Source: Allantophomopsis cytisporea (Eukaryota; Ascomycota; Leotiomycetes; Phacidiales; Phacidiaceae). From it: a DNA stretch of 64,000 nucleotides. The stretch lies in contig CP103024.1 of the NCBI GenBank assembly GCA_024752435.1, positions 1,054,001-1,118,000 on the forward strand. Direction: 5' to 3'. The position numbers were made by a program, and so were the translations under genes. The notes beneath the pieces are model-generated. The model was not told where the DNA came from, made no database searches, and was given only the letters and a program-made list of their open reading frames with translations. This document shows, one piece after another, positions 1 through 10,314 of this stretch (positions are counted from its first letter, which is position 1; each line of letters begins with the position of its first letter).

Positions 1-114
1 GGCGGCTTCCTGAAGACATGGGGTTGAACTGATGCGCTCAATCGGCCCCTATAGAGTCTGGCTGAGGGACGTTGTTATAGTTGTACGAAAGCAAACCAAA
101 AAACAAAGCGCATC
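1..114. other. Upstream sequence of CorA-like gene
   Basis: Short leader before the first ATG at 115. The base before the ATG context is purine-poor but acceptable (gcatcATGG). No other feature seen; it may continue a gene or spacer outside the window. Confidence 0.4.
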
Positions 115-2123
115 ATGGCATTATTGCAAGAACTTGATAGAGACATCAAAAGTCTCGGTTACAGTTTCGATGAAGAACTGAATATTTTCCCTCATGATCG
201 TTGCACTTCTTTATGTGATCTTTTCGAAGCCTGCTCCTCGGAGCATTTGTTCCGACAGCAGAGCAACTTCTCTAGAGCGACAAGAATCGAATATTTCGCA
301 CTTCGCGATGGATTAATGAGTATAAGCATCCACAATTTCTATTAATATATTTGTTAATACTTCTGAAGATCATCAATTTCTTGACGACAATTCTCTGTTA
401 TCCATCTTACAGGCAAGTATCTTGGGCTACTACGGCTGGCAATACTTATGGTTGCGATAGTTATCGACGAGTCCTTCGAAAGACAAATCACATGTTTTAA
501 ATGTAATTCTTGTTGATATTGACAGGAACGCTCCAGGTGCCGAAAGGGCAAGCTTCAAAGGAAAAGTCTCTTTGAGTCAAGAGGGAGCGAAAACCCTCTT
601 CTCCGCGTCAGAGCAGTGGCCAGGCGTTCATCCCGCATTCTTTCCAAATTTACTTGGAAGAGGAGACTACTGGGCACCACAAAGTCATAACAAATTTTCT
701 AAGAAAGGTGTGCTTGAAATTGTAGGTAGGTGCATGATATTGTGTGCTGGTCTCTTATGATATATAGCTGATTAGAACTGTAGAACACTTTAATCAACAT
801 CCACGATGGACAATCGATATGACAGGAACGGAGTCTGGACCACCGCTGTCGGTATACATGAGACATGAAATATCAACGAATTGCACAACATATATCATCT
901 CAAGTCGTCCTAGTGATGCATGTGTAATTGCTCTCAAGGCATGCCTCCATTCGGCTTTGGAGGTCCGCTTAGAAGACAAAACGGACAAGAATGCTTCAAT
1001 ACTACTCCTTTTCCATCAGCCTTTCGAAATCCACACAGTAGTGGCATATTTATCGCTACAGTTGTCGATGAAGTACGTTTCACTGTTCCAGTCAAAAATG
1101 CGTGGTCCGGTAAGTAATCAGCTTTAAATGTCAAATGGAACTAATTTATTCAAGTTAACGATCACAACGCTTCCAAATGAGACGAAAGAAAATCGAGAAA
1201 GGACAGGAGAGAGAACAACAATTCTACAAGCACTGGCCAAGAATGCGAACAAAATCCTCGCGGATATTGAAATAGGCATCAACAACGCCCAAAACTTACA
1301 ATCGATTCAAAAGCGGTTGCATGACACCTGTATTAGTATCCACAAAATATCGCTCCACAACTCACTTGAAGATTCACTCCAATACCTAGTACAGTCATTG
1401 CTGAAGGAAAAGATGTGGATGTCCAACTATCGCGATCAATCCAATGTAACGTTGACTTTGCTCAACATCCTCGTCAGTCAGCAGGACGCGAAGAACAACC
1501 TAGATATTGCAGTGAGTAACCAGAGACTCGCAACTTCAGCGACAAAGGACAGTCGCTCGATGAATTCCATTGCTGCTCTTACGATGCTCTTCTTACCTGC
1601 CACATTCTTTGCTGTGCGTACTACTTTCCTTATCCCATTTGCTTCTCACTCTATTACTGTTCCACAGTCACTGACAATTCTCTTCCCAAAGACCCTCATC
1701 GGTACCTCTGTGTTCAAAGAAGGTCCCAACTCCACGGTCACTTCTGGACCCAGTCTCTGGTTCTGGGGAGCCCTGACGGCGCCGATCACCTTTTGCGTCG
1801 TGCTCGCCTGGTCATTATACACATTCTGGTTCTACAAGGATGACACTACGATTACAGGGACTGAAAATGGGAGCCCGGCCGCAGATGAGACGAATGCGGC
1901 GGCAAGAGAAAAAGAGGCTATCAAGAAAGAGACTGATACGAGCACAGCACTGCTCTTAGGAGAGGGTCTCGGAAACCAAAGAACGAAGGTTGAAGAGGCG
2001 AAAGACATATCGGCCAACACCGAGCCAGCAGGTAAGTATCCTAATGAGAAGAAGACGGGATTTAATTGGTTTCGAAAGCAAAGGGCGAAACAGACAACAT
2101 GGGATATTTTATCAAGGGAGTAG
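115..2123 (+). CDS. CorA-like integral membrane protein (multi-exon)
   Basis: Resembles the fungal CorA-like Mg2+ transporter-related family: a long soluble N-terminal part, a helical stalk and two C-terminal membrane helices. Seen: a coherent protein from about 527 onward with introns near 729-830 (donor GTAGGT after ATT GTA G, acceptor gacag), 1109-1154 (GTAAGT..caag) and 1615-1668 (GTGCGT..acag, an in-frame 54-nt intron), then the stalk, the typical KDSRSM motif just before helix 1 (SIAALTMLFLPATFFA) and helix 2 (near 1758-1842), and a charged cytoplasmic tail. The classical GMN motif of true CorA channels is not visible, as is common in this fungal subfamily, so transport activity is uncertain. 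The first 400 bases are unresolved: the ATG at 115 opens 68 plausible codons, and an acceptor at about 412 leads to an open segment, but I could not join these in phase to the exon at 527. A tail intron near 2034 is possible. Confidence 0.65.
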
Positions 2124-2336
2124 TGGCATGATTATGATTAACGGATGATGACAACGGTGACATATCAGAGAAAGGTATTGAGGAGAAATTGTATTTAGCA
2201 CGTTCTGCTCTAATCGAGGATATGAGACAAAGATAATGGATGAAGAACAATAAACAAAAGTCGATCGCATTGTTTCCAGTAATATTCACCAAACTGCTCT
2301 TACATTAGACATTCTTCAAATGTCAAGTGAGCCCAG

Positions 2337-3786
2337 CTAAGATTCGTCGCGGCGCTCTTGAGGATGTGTAGAATACCAGTCCAATGTTGCAGCGAGGCCT
2401 AGTGCCACCATAATCAGTCTTTCGTACTGCGATAGGGAGGGATCATATGAAAAGTGTGTCAAGGGAGAAACTGGGGACTTGACTAACCTTCCTCTAGAGA
2501 TGTGAATGTAAATGGACCGATCAAGTCTATCAGCTTTTTGTTGTTCGCAGTCTTCTTGATCTGCCCATCGCTTTGTGATATATCCCACTAAAACCATTAA
2601 CTTTAAGGGACGTAAGGCCAAGCAAGTAGAAAAGATCTCCTACCGTTATCTGGCCAGGAAACTGACTTAGTTTTGATACTAGACCAACGGTATCCTTGAT
2701 AGATACCTCCTCTGCCTCGCTCACTGGAGTTGTCGCATCAGATTCAAGATGCAACTGTAAAATCACTTACTTGCACTCTGGAGTTAAGACGTACCAGATA
2801 GGATGACTGGCTGGGGAGAAGAATACTCTCGGAGAGTCCAGATGATGAGTTTCGCGAGGTCGCGTGAGAAGATGAACTGACGCAACGCACTTCCCGAACC
2901 CTTTATCTCAACCACTGGTGACTTCGACTCTGACAAAGACATTAGTTTAGTTTTCCCTTCCGGACGAACCCAGTACGGATAGTCATATTTTGCTGACCTT
3001 TCGCGTCAACGAACCTGCGGACCATAGCAGGTACAAAATGTGAGCCGGCACCGAAGTTGTCATGTGGTCCATACACATTTGTAGGAATGACTGCTGTAAA
3101 GTTGCGGCCATATTGAATATTGTAGGCTCTGTTGCAAGAGTCAGTAAGCTGGCTATTGAACGAAGAGAGGTTGAGTTTGACTGGTTTCCTATGTCTAGCA
3201 TCCTTTTTGCGTAGGCGTAGGCAAAATTAGAAGGATGAGGTGGCCCATCGTGGAGCATTGTTTCATCAATGGGATACGTCGTTTTATCCGGAAAGATGCA
3301 GGTAGATAGACAGGAAACTACCTTCTCGACCTACGTAAAATTAGCTGTGTAAAACATCAAAGATCTCATCACATTAGCTTACGTTAAAATCGTGAGCAAG
3401 CTTCAATACGTTTTGATCTATGGCCAGATTGTCCCTCATAAAGTCCACAGGGCTTGTAGAGTTGGCATATAGACCACCAACTTTGGCAGCTAAGTGAATG
3501 ATTTGAGTAGGTTTGTGTTTCTCGAAAACCCTCGTTGCTGCAGCTATGTCCCTGATGCCCTCATGTGTCATTAAATCTTGGTCAAGGTGTTCAAATATTC
3601 GGAACAATATTAATACTTTACGCGTTCTTACCTCAAATCCCCATCCGCACTGGAGAGAAATATCCATTCTTCACCATCTTTTGAGCCAAATCTACTAGAG
3701 GGAGGCTCGTTCTCGATTGCCCATCGCACTGCTTGACCAACAAGGCCACTGCCACCAGTTACCAAGACTATCGAGCAGCTCGACAT
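2337..3786 (-). CDS. GDP-L-fucose synthase (GDP-4-keto-6-deoxymannose epimerase/reductase)
   Basis: Short-chain dehydrogenase-type NADPH enzyme making GDP-L-fucose from GDP-4-keto-6-deoxy-D-mannose. Eight exons with canonical borders: 3786-3632, 3551-3383, 3330-3182, 3128-2998, 2929-2795, 2723-2644, 2587-2488 and 2398-2337. They sum to 981 nt, 326 residues, close to the roughly 320 of animal and plant enzymes, and every junction restores family sequence (for example GDL-RDIAAATR, ILS-VSEAEEVSIKD, LEE-GLAATLDW). The Rossmann dinucleotide motif TGGSGLVGQA lies at residues 10-19. Also seen are IIHLAAKVGGL, the catalytic YAYAK (Y-x3-K) after PSNFA, PTNVYGPHDNF, RQFIFSRDLAK and SDGQIKK for the sugar nucleotide. 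It is divergent from the gene starting at 4107. The GDP-mannose 4,6-dehydratase needed upstream in the pathway is not in the window. Identity is strong; cellular use of GDP-fucose in this fungus is unknown. Confidence 0.92.
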
Positions 3787-4106
3787 TATTCGAACTGAAT
3801 TAAAAGAAACGCTTTGGTGAGAAATATTTGCGGCTATGTTTTAATTTCCAATCATAATTCGATTTTCTGTAACGTTTATGAAGAGGAACTGGAGCGGGAA
3901 ATCCGAGTAAGCCACACTCATCCTTGCGCGACGTGCATGAAGGCTCGCAGATAACTCACATGCGATGTGCTACTGCTGCCTATCATCGTGTTGCTCACCT
4001 CGTTTCTTTGTCTACGCATATTCCTCTCCTCTTACTCAGCTTGTCTGTTTGTAACTCTTTTATCATCGCAATGTTCAGCAGATAAGCCCGGCCGTCTCCT
4101 CAGAAG
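3787..4106. promoter_or_regulatory. Shared divergent promoter region
   Basis: A 320-bp spacer between the start codons of the GDP-L-fucose synthase (-) and the secretory protein (+). A pyrimidine-rich tract with tttctttgtctacgc and tcctctcctctt lies at about 4000-4035, a typical fungal core-promoter feature for the right-hand gene. No TATA box is evident. Co-regulation of the two genes is an inference from the arrangement. Confidence 0.45.
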
Positions 4107-5592
4107 ATGTATTCTCGCTTTATATATGTGGCCCTCGCCCTGGTGCTGGCACTGGCGCCTATATGCAGCACGACCAGCCCCCAACAAGTTGCCCAAATAC
4201 ATGAGGAAAGCTCTATCATCATCGCCCTTCCCGAATATACCACCGGCGATTTCTGGCACAATGCGGCAGCACATGCGTTATGGTCATTACCTCGAAGAAA
4301 ACCTTACACCCTAACGACGGCCCTGGGGTTCAACTCATCGGAGGGTGATAAATTCGACCGTAGGTACAATCGCCATATATCAACATTCGACTACTTCAAA
4401 AAATTGCACCAGGCATGCCTGATTGTGAGAGTAGATCTTGGGAGCTCCGATAGGGATCTTGCTTTTGTGATGATGGGTTTGGAAATTGAAGCATATCGTG
4501 ACCTGGTCGAAGAGCAGCGTCCGAGTCGAAATCTGACTTTCGCTCAGACATGGTCACAAACTCGTCCTCTCGAAGTGAACATGGGAACCTCATCTTATGG
4601 GCACGGCGCTGTGATCCATCAATACGCTGCTACCACGGTATTGACGAATTTCCTACATCCAGGCCTTTCCAAAAGCACCAGAAACAGCCGTCTTGAGGCA
4701 TTAGCAGAGACGCTCAGTGGCAATCCCCCAGTAGAATTTATCGAACAAGAAGTGCAGGACAAACTCAAAGAATTACGTTCTCTTGTCGCCAAACTCCGGC
4801 GACGCGCCGGTCTCGCTTTTCAAAATGCACGAATCATCCTCTTCATCTATCGCAAAGGCGTGAATAATCCGCAACAAGACACCAACCTTGCACATCTCGA
4901 GCAAGTCCAAACACTTGCACAGAAGAGCGGCCTGCTGCTCATCCGAGTACCACATGGCCTACCACCGAAAGACTTCTTGGATGACGATTTCGACCTGTTC
5001 GACGTCAAGACTAGCACCTCGCTCAAAGACAAGCGCTTTCTTGCTCGTTTCTGGTCACTCCTTACTACTGAGAAAGACATCTTTGGTGTTGTGGGGCCTA
5101 GATCTGGTTCAGTCGATATCGCAGCTTTCATGTCTGTTAATAGCTTTACATGGGATGAGCCGCTGCTGGATATCGCAGCTGGGCGCGGACAGCCTAGCTG
5201 GCAACTTCATCACTCTCCAGAATATATGGAAGAGCAACTTCCGCAGTATCTACGTTTGATGCAACAGTATACAGTGATGAGTATTGGTTTGCTGGATGCA
5301 GATAGCTTTGATAAAGAGGGTGGATTCTACAGTAAATTGCAAGTGGAGCCACTTGAGAGATGGCTCAATGGTGGGACAGATATATATCCGACTTTGCCGT
5401 ATAATAATAAAACTGTAAGTTATCGAAATTCACAACGTAGAAGAAATTGCTAACTTGCGAAAGTATGGATTGTTAAAGAGATATTATGATCTGTATTTTG
5501 AGAAACCTGAAGTTGGTCTTCAAGCAAAAAATCTTCGTCGGTTATGGGATGAGTCGCACGAAAAGCTATATAGTGTTAAATCAGAACTCTGA
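4107..5592 (+). CDS. Secretory-pathway protein of unknown function, possible glycosyltransferase
   Basis: Two exons, 4107-5414 and 5464-5592, joined in phase 0 across a 49-nt intron (GTAAGT..gaaag with a ctaac branch point), giving 478 residues. The N-terminus has a hydrophobic stretch at about residues 5-21 (YVALALVLALAPICS), a signal peptide or signal anchor. The remainder is soluble and mixed alpha/beta, without a further membrane segment. A glycine/serine-rich block near residues 331-350 (FGVVGPRSGSVDIAAF) followed by FTWDEP looks like the nucleotide-binding C-terminal half of some GT-B glycosyltransferases, where an R-S-G/D segment contacts the sugar nucleotide. That likeness, plus its position head-to-head with GDP-fucose synthase, suggests a role in glycan (possibly fucose) transfer, but I do not recognise a named family and this is inference. 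N-glycosylation sequons such as NLT are present. Confidence 0.8.
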
Positions 5593-5973
5593 AGATACAT
5601 TTTCTTTTATCGTTTCTAGGTTTTACTTAATCATAATATAGTCCAAATCAGGACCTTGGACTCTTGGAAATCCGGACAGTCTCGATTAAAATTCACGTGA
5701 TGCTTATATAGAGAATGAATTGTGTGCATTTGCCCAATAGTTCTAATTTTGAGCCTGTCTTGATTAGTGAAGATGGACTTCACTTTATAAGACTTACAGT
5801 GGGAACTTCTAACGTAGTTCATATCAAATCCTCCTTACTATCAGTGATAGCTTGGCAACAGTGCTTCTAAGTAATATCAATAAGTTCAACCTCCACGCAT
5901 ACAATAGCGAAACAAAGATGAAAAGTATGTTAAGAATTCGTCAATGTATTCTAATTTTTCCAAGGTTAATTGC
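5593..5973. other. Spacer after secretory protein gene
   Basis: AT-rich. Likely holds the 3' UTR of the upstream gene. No convincing coding sequence on either strand. Confidence 0.4.
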
Positions 5974-6259
5974 TCATCCTCGCCTTGCAAAACAGACCCG
6001 TTTCTCCCACCGACTTCGTGATCTGACACTAGATGACTTCGTTACGTTTCGAGGCATCCTCACGTCATTTTCTCGAATTTCCGCAGCTTCAAGCATCAGT
6101 TGCTGGTCTTCTGCACGTTCCGTCTCTTGCTCTTGTTCTTCCTGCCGTCTTCGAGCTTCTTCGCGGCGTCGCCTAGATGCATCTGCTGCTTCTGACATCA
6201 TTTGTTCTTCCTCATCATTTGGAATCTTGAGTGAGTCTCCGGCAGACGTCGTTTGTTAG
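5974..6259 (-). CDS. Orphan Arg/Glu/Gln-rich coiled-coil segment, probable last exon
   Basis: An open stretch of about 95 codons ending in TGA at 5976-5974. It encodes a highly charged segment: an acidic patch (PNDEEEQ), then an R/E/Q-rich run with strong helix and coiled-coil character (about residues 20-55), and a basic tail (VRSRSRWEKR). The frame closes upstream with a stop at about 6258, and there is no good start except an internal ATG pair at 6201, so it is either a 75-residue gene or the last exon of a gene whose upstream exons I could not find between 6260 and 6800. Composition this biased can arise by chance; function unknown. Confidence 0.3.
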
Positions 6260-7250
6260 GAATACTAATCTATATGAGTTATCAGTTACGATAATGCAGA
6301 AGACACCAAGGCCAAATATCTACTCCTGTAAGTAGTATGTCCAAGAAATTCAAAGCAAGCAAGAGGGACAGCAAGATGAATGTGCAAAATCACCAAAGTA
6401 CTGCAGGTTGGTGTAAGAAAGAAACAAAAGTACTTCTATTATATTGGTGATCTAACGAGCCTAGGTATTTGAATAACTGTCATATAGTGTCGTCTTTATC
6501 AAGTCATTCTGAATTGTTCAGCTAGGTGGAAGGGAAAGAGGAATTAGCAAGTAGGCGAATACCCTTCCGTCATAATTGCCTTTCCTCCCCGGATAATTTG
6601 AGCCTCGGTGCCAACCGGGACATAATAGGTAGGTATATGGGTAGTGTTGTAAGATAACAATGCATGCAAGGCCAGGGATATTAGCATAAAACCAGCACAT
6701 GTTGGTGTTGGTATTCGAATGATAGCTTAGAGGGGCTTGGTACACAGAACGAGGATGATAAAAAGTAATTGATTTACATGACTACAACTGACTGCTGTTT
6801 ATCTCTCATATACAGCTTGATATACTCACTTCTCGTTGTTGCAATTTTCGTGGGCTATCGATTTATATGCCACTATTGAGTAGTGGGAGTCAGCGGGTGT
6901 CTCCTGTTTTTGTGCGGAAAATCGACTCAAGTAAACCTTTCTAAATCACGATCAACTTCTTCCACAAGAACCTTTGCTTGCTCAAATGTGTTGATAACTC
7001 CGGATCGAACTCCGCATTATTTGGTCGCTTTCACACGCATATTTAATATCTAATCGTGTCAGGAAACTTTGTGGCGCCACGAAGCAGGCGATAGGCCAGA
7101 TAACCTTCATAACAGCCAATATGTGAACACACAATCATCCCTACTTAATTGAGATATCAAGCTCTGATTCGCAATGTGATATAGCGTTTGTGACGCGTTC
7201 TGCAAAAGACAGGTCATTATCTCAGCGAGTGTAAACTTTCTTCTTTGATT
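6260..7250. other. Spacer
   Basis: AT-rich sequence without an ORF that shows domain-like composition. An ORF at 6518-6745 on the minus strand has no supporting signal. It may contain upstream exons of the coiled-coil segment and the promoter of the gene starting at 7251. Confidence 0.35.
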
Positions 7251-8389
7251 ATGCTTGCAAGGCTGAATGGCAAGGCGTTCTTATTATGCCACAGTAAGTA
7301 TCTTTCATTTGAAGTATTTAGTTTAAACTCAATTTTCTTCAATTTCAGAAAGTTATAATAATGCGATATCTTATAGCCGTTTTAGTAGGACGTCTAATCC
7401 TGCCCTGAGGTCTTTGTTACGCAATCATAATATATCTATCTACAGATCCTTCAGCCCCAATACCTACTATCATCGCTACATCCGCTTCAGCGTCAAGCTG
7501 AGGAAGGGGGTTTTTTTTTTAGATTTGGAAGCTGGAAGACCTGCATCAGAGAAAATAGCCGGAGCCGATGTTTTGGAGCAAGTATCTACAAGTCCAACAT
7601 ACAATAGCTTGTTTCAAATATTTCAGGAGCAATACGGAACCGCTATAACTCCCAAGACTGTTCTTACGATCATCGGTAATAAAGGTTGTGGACTGCGATG
7701 ACCTTTGGTGTTGTTTTGATCTTACTGGGCTCGACGTAGCATCAGAAGAGCGAACAACCCATGGTAGGGGTCACAGCCCTTCAAGATGATCTAATACACA
7801 CGGCATATATATGCGAGAGGAAAAGAAAGAACCTAACTTTCCTAAGATCAGACAAAGCATCCACTTATTCGATCAATATAATCGAATGAGTGGAAGTCTT
7901 CGAAAGATTTGGGAAAAATCAAAGGACGCTTTGGGAACTTGACAATGCTTGCTCTCTACAGTTGTAATCCTCGCCATGGCTGGAAGTGTAACGACAGCTC
8001 TCAAAACCTGGGAATGTAGCCCACTTGACACTGTACCAACAATTGACAGTAATTTCTGGTCGACGGTTGCTTCAGCAGCTACAGGTAGCGCGAGTTTGTT
8101 CCGTACCATCCTACGTCTGCTCTAACGACAAGAGATCAAGGTTGATGACCCCTTACTGTTTCGTTTCTTACTCATAGCGAGTATAATTACTACCATATTT
8201 TCAGTTAAATTCTACACATATCAGGCAAGAGCAAGCCTTGTCTTGATGTTTGTATCAAGTTTAGCCCAGCTTGCAACTACGTTGCAAATCATTGAGGGGG
8301 CTTCTTCAAAGATCCAGGTCAATTCCAAGGAAATTATGCAGCAATCCGATAGAACAGATGAACTTGAGATGCGTTTGGGAGAACGGTAG
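7251..8389 (+). CDS. Putative multi-exon membrane protein, family not recognised
   Basis: An ATG at 7251 opens a short exon (to 7293) whose GTAAGT donor joins in phase (A|AA) to an acceptor at the end of caatttcag near 7348, giving about 140 open codons. The N-terminus is basic and serine-rich (MLARLNGKAFLLCHK) and could be a mitochondrial targeting peptide. A run of nine T at 7511-7519 lies inside this exon. Further downstream are open segments in good splice context: one after ctctacag near 7950 (VILAMAGSVTTALKTW..) and one after ttttcag near 8204 containing a hydrophobic helix (ARASLVLMFVSSLAQLATTL) and ending at TAG 8387-8389. I could not join the middle exons with certainty. The gene is probable, but its product and exact exon set are unknown. 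Confidence 0.4.
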
Positions 8390-8804
8390 TATCATTCAGA
8401 ATGGCTTATTCTACCTGATTATAGCATTATGTTCTTAGTATTCAGTATTCCTATGTTATCACTCATAAGTGCTCTCAAGATAAAAGGCTACCATCGATAA
8501 CTTGTTTCGGCTACTACTAACTACCCTCATGCAATATATCTTGACTCAGTCGCTTTTAGGTCTAGGATTTTCACATTTGTAAGACACCATTCACTTTTAA
8601 TCAGTCCTATCGCTGTGGTATCTTGTCTTGAGTCCCTTAGCATCCTAACTTGACCCTTACATATTGCTTGTCAGAGATGTATGAAAACAACGTGATTAAA
8701 TTTGTATAGAAAAAGCGCTGAGACGCTCCTCAATCTGGATAGGCGGATATGAGAACTAAGAAGTCGCACAAAATTCCCTGCCATCATCAAGTCATATGCA
8801 TCCC
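8390..8804. other. Spacer between convergent genes
   Basis: Converging 3' ends. No coding signal, repeats or RNA gene seen. Confidence 0.4.
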
Positions 8805-9836
8805 CTAACCAAACCATCTCTTAAACCAACTGATCGCTTGCTCTTCCACCTCCTTAGACATAGTCATCTGCTTCTCATCGCCCGGGTTTGCTCTGATCGC
8901 GAAACCATGCATAGCACCCGGGTAAATCACAACCTCACAATCTTCCCTCTTCTCCAAGATCTTCTTCGCCTCTAGCACGTGCTTATAGCCAAACGCTGAA
9001 TCCGAATCACCCACCCCAATGGCCAATGGGATGCTGACAGGATTAATGTGTTCAGGGACCTTAAGCCATGAAGGATGGGCCGTAAAAGCCGCGTCGACAA
9101 GACGACGCGGTGGTTCTGAGCCCGAAGAGACGCGTGACGATGGCGGGTCGGCCGCGAAGAGCACCGCGTACTTACCGCCCCAGCAGAAGCCGGCCACACC
9201 GATCTTCAATGAACTGGTTTCGGGAGTGGAACGAAGAGCTTTGAAGAAGGAGAAGATAAGCGGCTCAGCGACTGACTGGCGGTTGCGTATCATGAATGGA
9301 ATGAATCCATACATGGCGCGAATGAAGCGGATGGGTTTCAAGAGGTTATTTATCAGACCTGGCTCACGGAGTTTATCCATGAGTTTGAAGTACCAGGGGT
9401 CAATGCCGGTTCCTGAGAGGGTCAGTAAGGCGATTGGAGCGGGAAGAGTTAAGGTATATATTGGATGTGGTGGATAGACAATGAGAAGGAACTTCATCAA
9501 ACGTAGCTCTCTCTCCCATTGAACATGTAGTCTACAAAAAAACAGAAAATGTTGATACACGTACAATGTGGTCAGAAATGAGGCAAATAACATACCGTTC
9601 ATAAAGTCTGGAAGATATACTAAGAATCCACCCTTCTTGGCATATTTATCCGCAAGCACGCGGCTATTCGTCAACGCCCACCCAAAGGCATCGGGAATGA
9701 GAACAATCAAGCCCTTTGACTCGCCGTCCGGACGGGCAACATATGTCGGCAGGCCATGGACAGTCTCTACAGTGCCGGACGTATCCTCGGTGCTTAGGAC
9801 ACCACGTATGCAGTCAACGCAAGGACGGCCTGACAT
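8805..9836 (-). CDS. Dienelactone hydrolase family protein
   Basis: Alpha/beta-hydrolase of the dienelactone hydrolase (DLH) family, which opens lactone or ester substrates such as dienelactone. Fungal members are cytosolic and their physiological substrates are mostly unknown. Best model: exon 9836-9596 and exon 9412-8805, with a 183-nt intron (GTATGT..ctctcag, branch ctgac) that happens to be in frame and stop-free, so an unspliced reading would add 61 foreign residues. The spliced product is 282 residues, normal for the family, and reads DFMN-GTGIDPWYF. The catalytic nucleophile is Cys157 in GFCWGGK, with acid Asp216 (or 218) in GVGDSD and His249 in GAMHGF: the Cys-Asp-His triad of DLH. 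The N-terminal segment with PCVDC is typical of the fungal subfamily. Confidence 0.9.
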   Translation of the reverse strand: MSGRPCVDCIRGVLSTEDTSGTVETVHGLPTYVARPDGESKGLIVLIPDAFGWALTNSRVLADKYAKKGGFLVYLPDFMNGMLFASFLTTLYVYQHFLFFCRLHVQWERELRLMKFLLIVYPPHPIYTLTLPAPIALLTLSGTGIDPWYFKLMDKLREPGLINNLLKPIRFIRAMYGFIPFMIRNRQSVAEPLIFSFFKALRSTPETSSLKIGVAGFCWGGKYAVLFAADPPSSRVSSGSEPPRRLVDAAFTAHPSWLKVPEHINPVSIPLAIGVGDSDSAFGYKHVLEAKKILEKREDCEVVIYPGAMHGFAIRANPGDEKQMTMSKEVEEQAISWFKRWFG

Positions 9837-10314
9837 GTTGTATGTAAGAATTGAGAAGTTTTGTATTATGAAAACAGCTATGATAACAGATGAGGCTGTG
9901 GGGTCAAATGAACTACAAACGGAACGACAAAGACAATGAAGTGAGTGTGTATGTTTGTGATTCAGACGAGGTCAGCAGACTGAGAGGGGAAAGGATTTAT
10001 TTATACATGGGCTGCATGAGCTAGCTGAAAGAGTATCGTATCACTCTCATCATGGGCATTTTCAATATATACCTTGATACGCTGCTACCTTAGGCACCCA
10101 AGTGCTTTATTTCCATGAGTGTTAGCCTTGTCGGACTTAACACATAGCAAATAATTAAATCCGAAACTCGCCGTGATCGAGCCTACAGCGCTTAGCGCCG
10201 GGAGGGCGGGAAGGTTGAGTGGTGGTGGATTTTTGGATCCGAAATGACTGCGAGTAGACCGACATCAGACCTCTCACAAAGAATCTTTCAACCGGCAGTG
10301 TAGATTGATTGGAA
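9837..10314. other. Divergent promoter spacer
   Basis: Lies between the start of the DLH gene (-) and the start of the methionine sulfoxide reductase gene (+). It contains a short GC-rich patch near 10185-10215 (gcgcttagcgccgggagggcggg). No ORF of interest. Confidence 0.4.

Noticed and set aside
2724..2794. Premature stop in GDP-L-fucose synthase if exon 6 starts at 2754
   Set aside because: The acceptor ctccag at 2724 restores ILSVSEAEEVSIKD, the family sequence, in frame.
3552..3631. Apparent frameshift in GDP-L-fucose synthase if the acceptor at about 3577 is used
   Set aside because: Using the acceptor at 3552 instead gives an 80-nt intron and restores GDLRDIAAATR in frame, so no disruption is needed.
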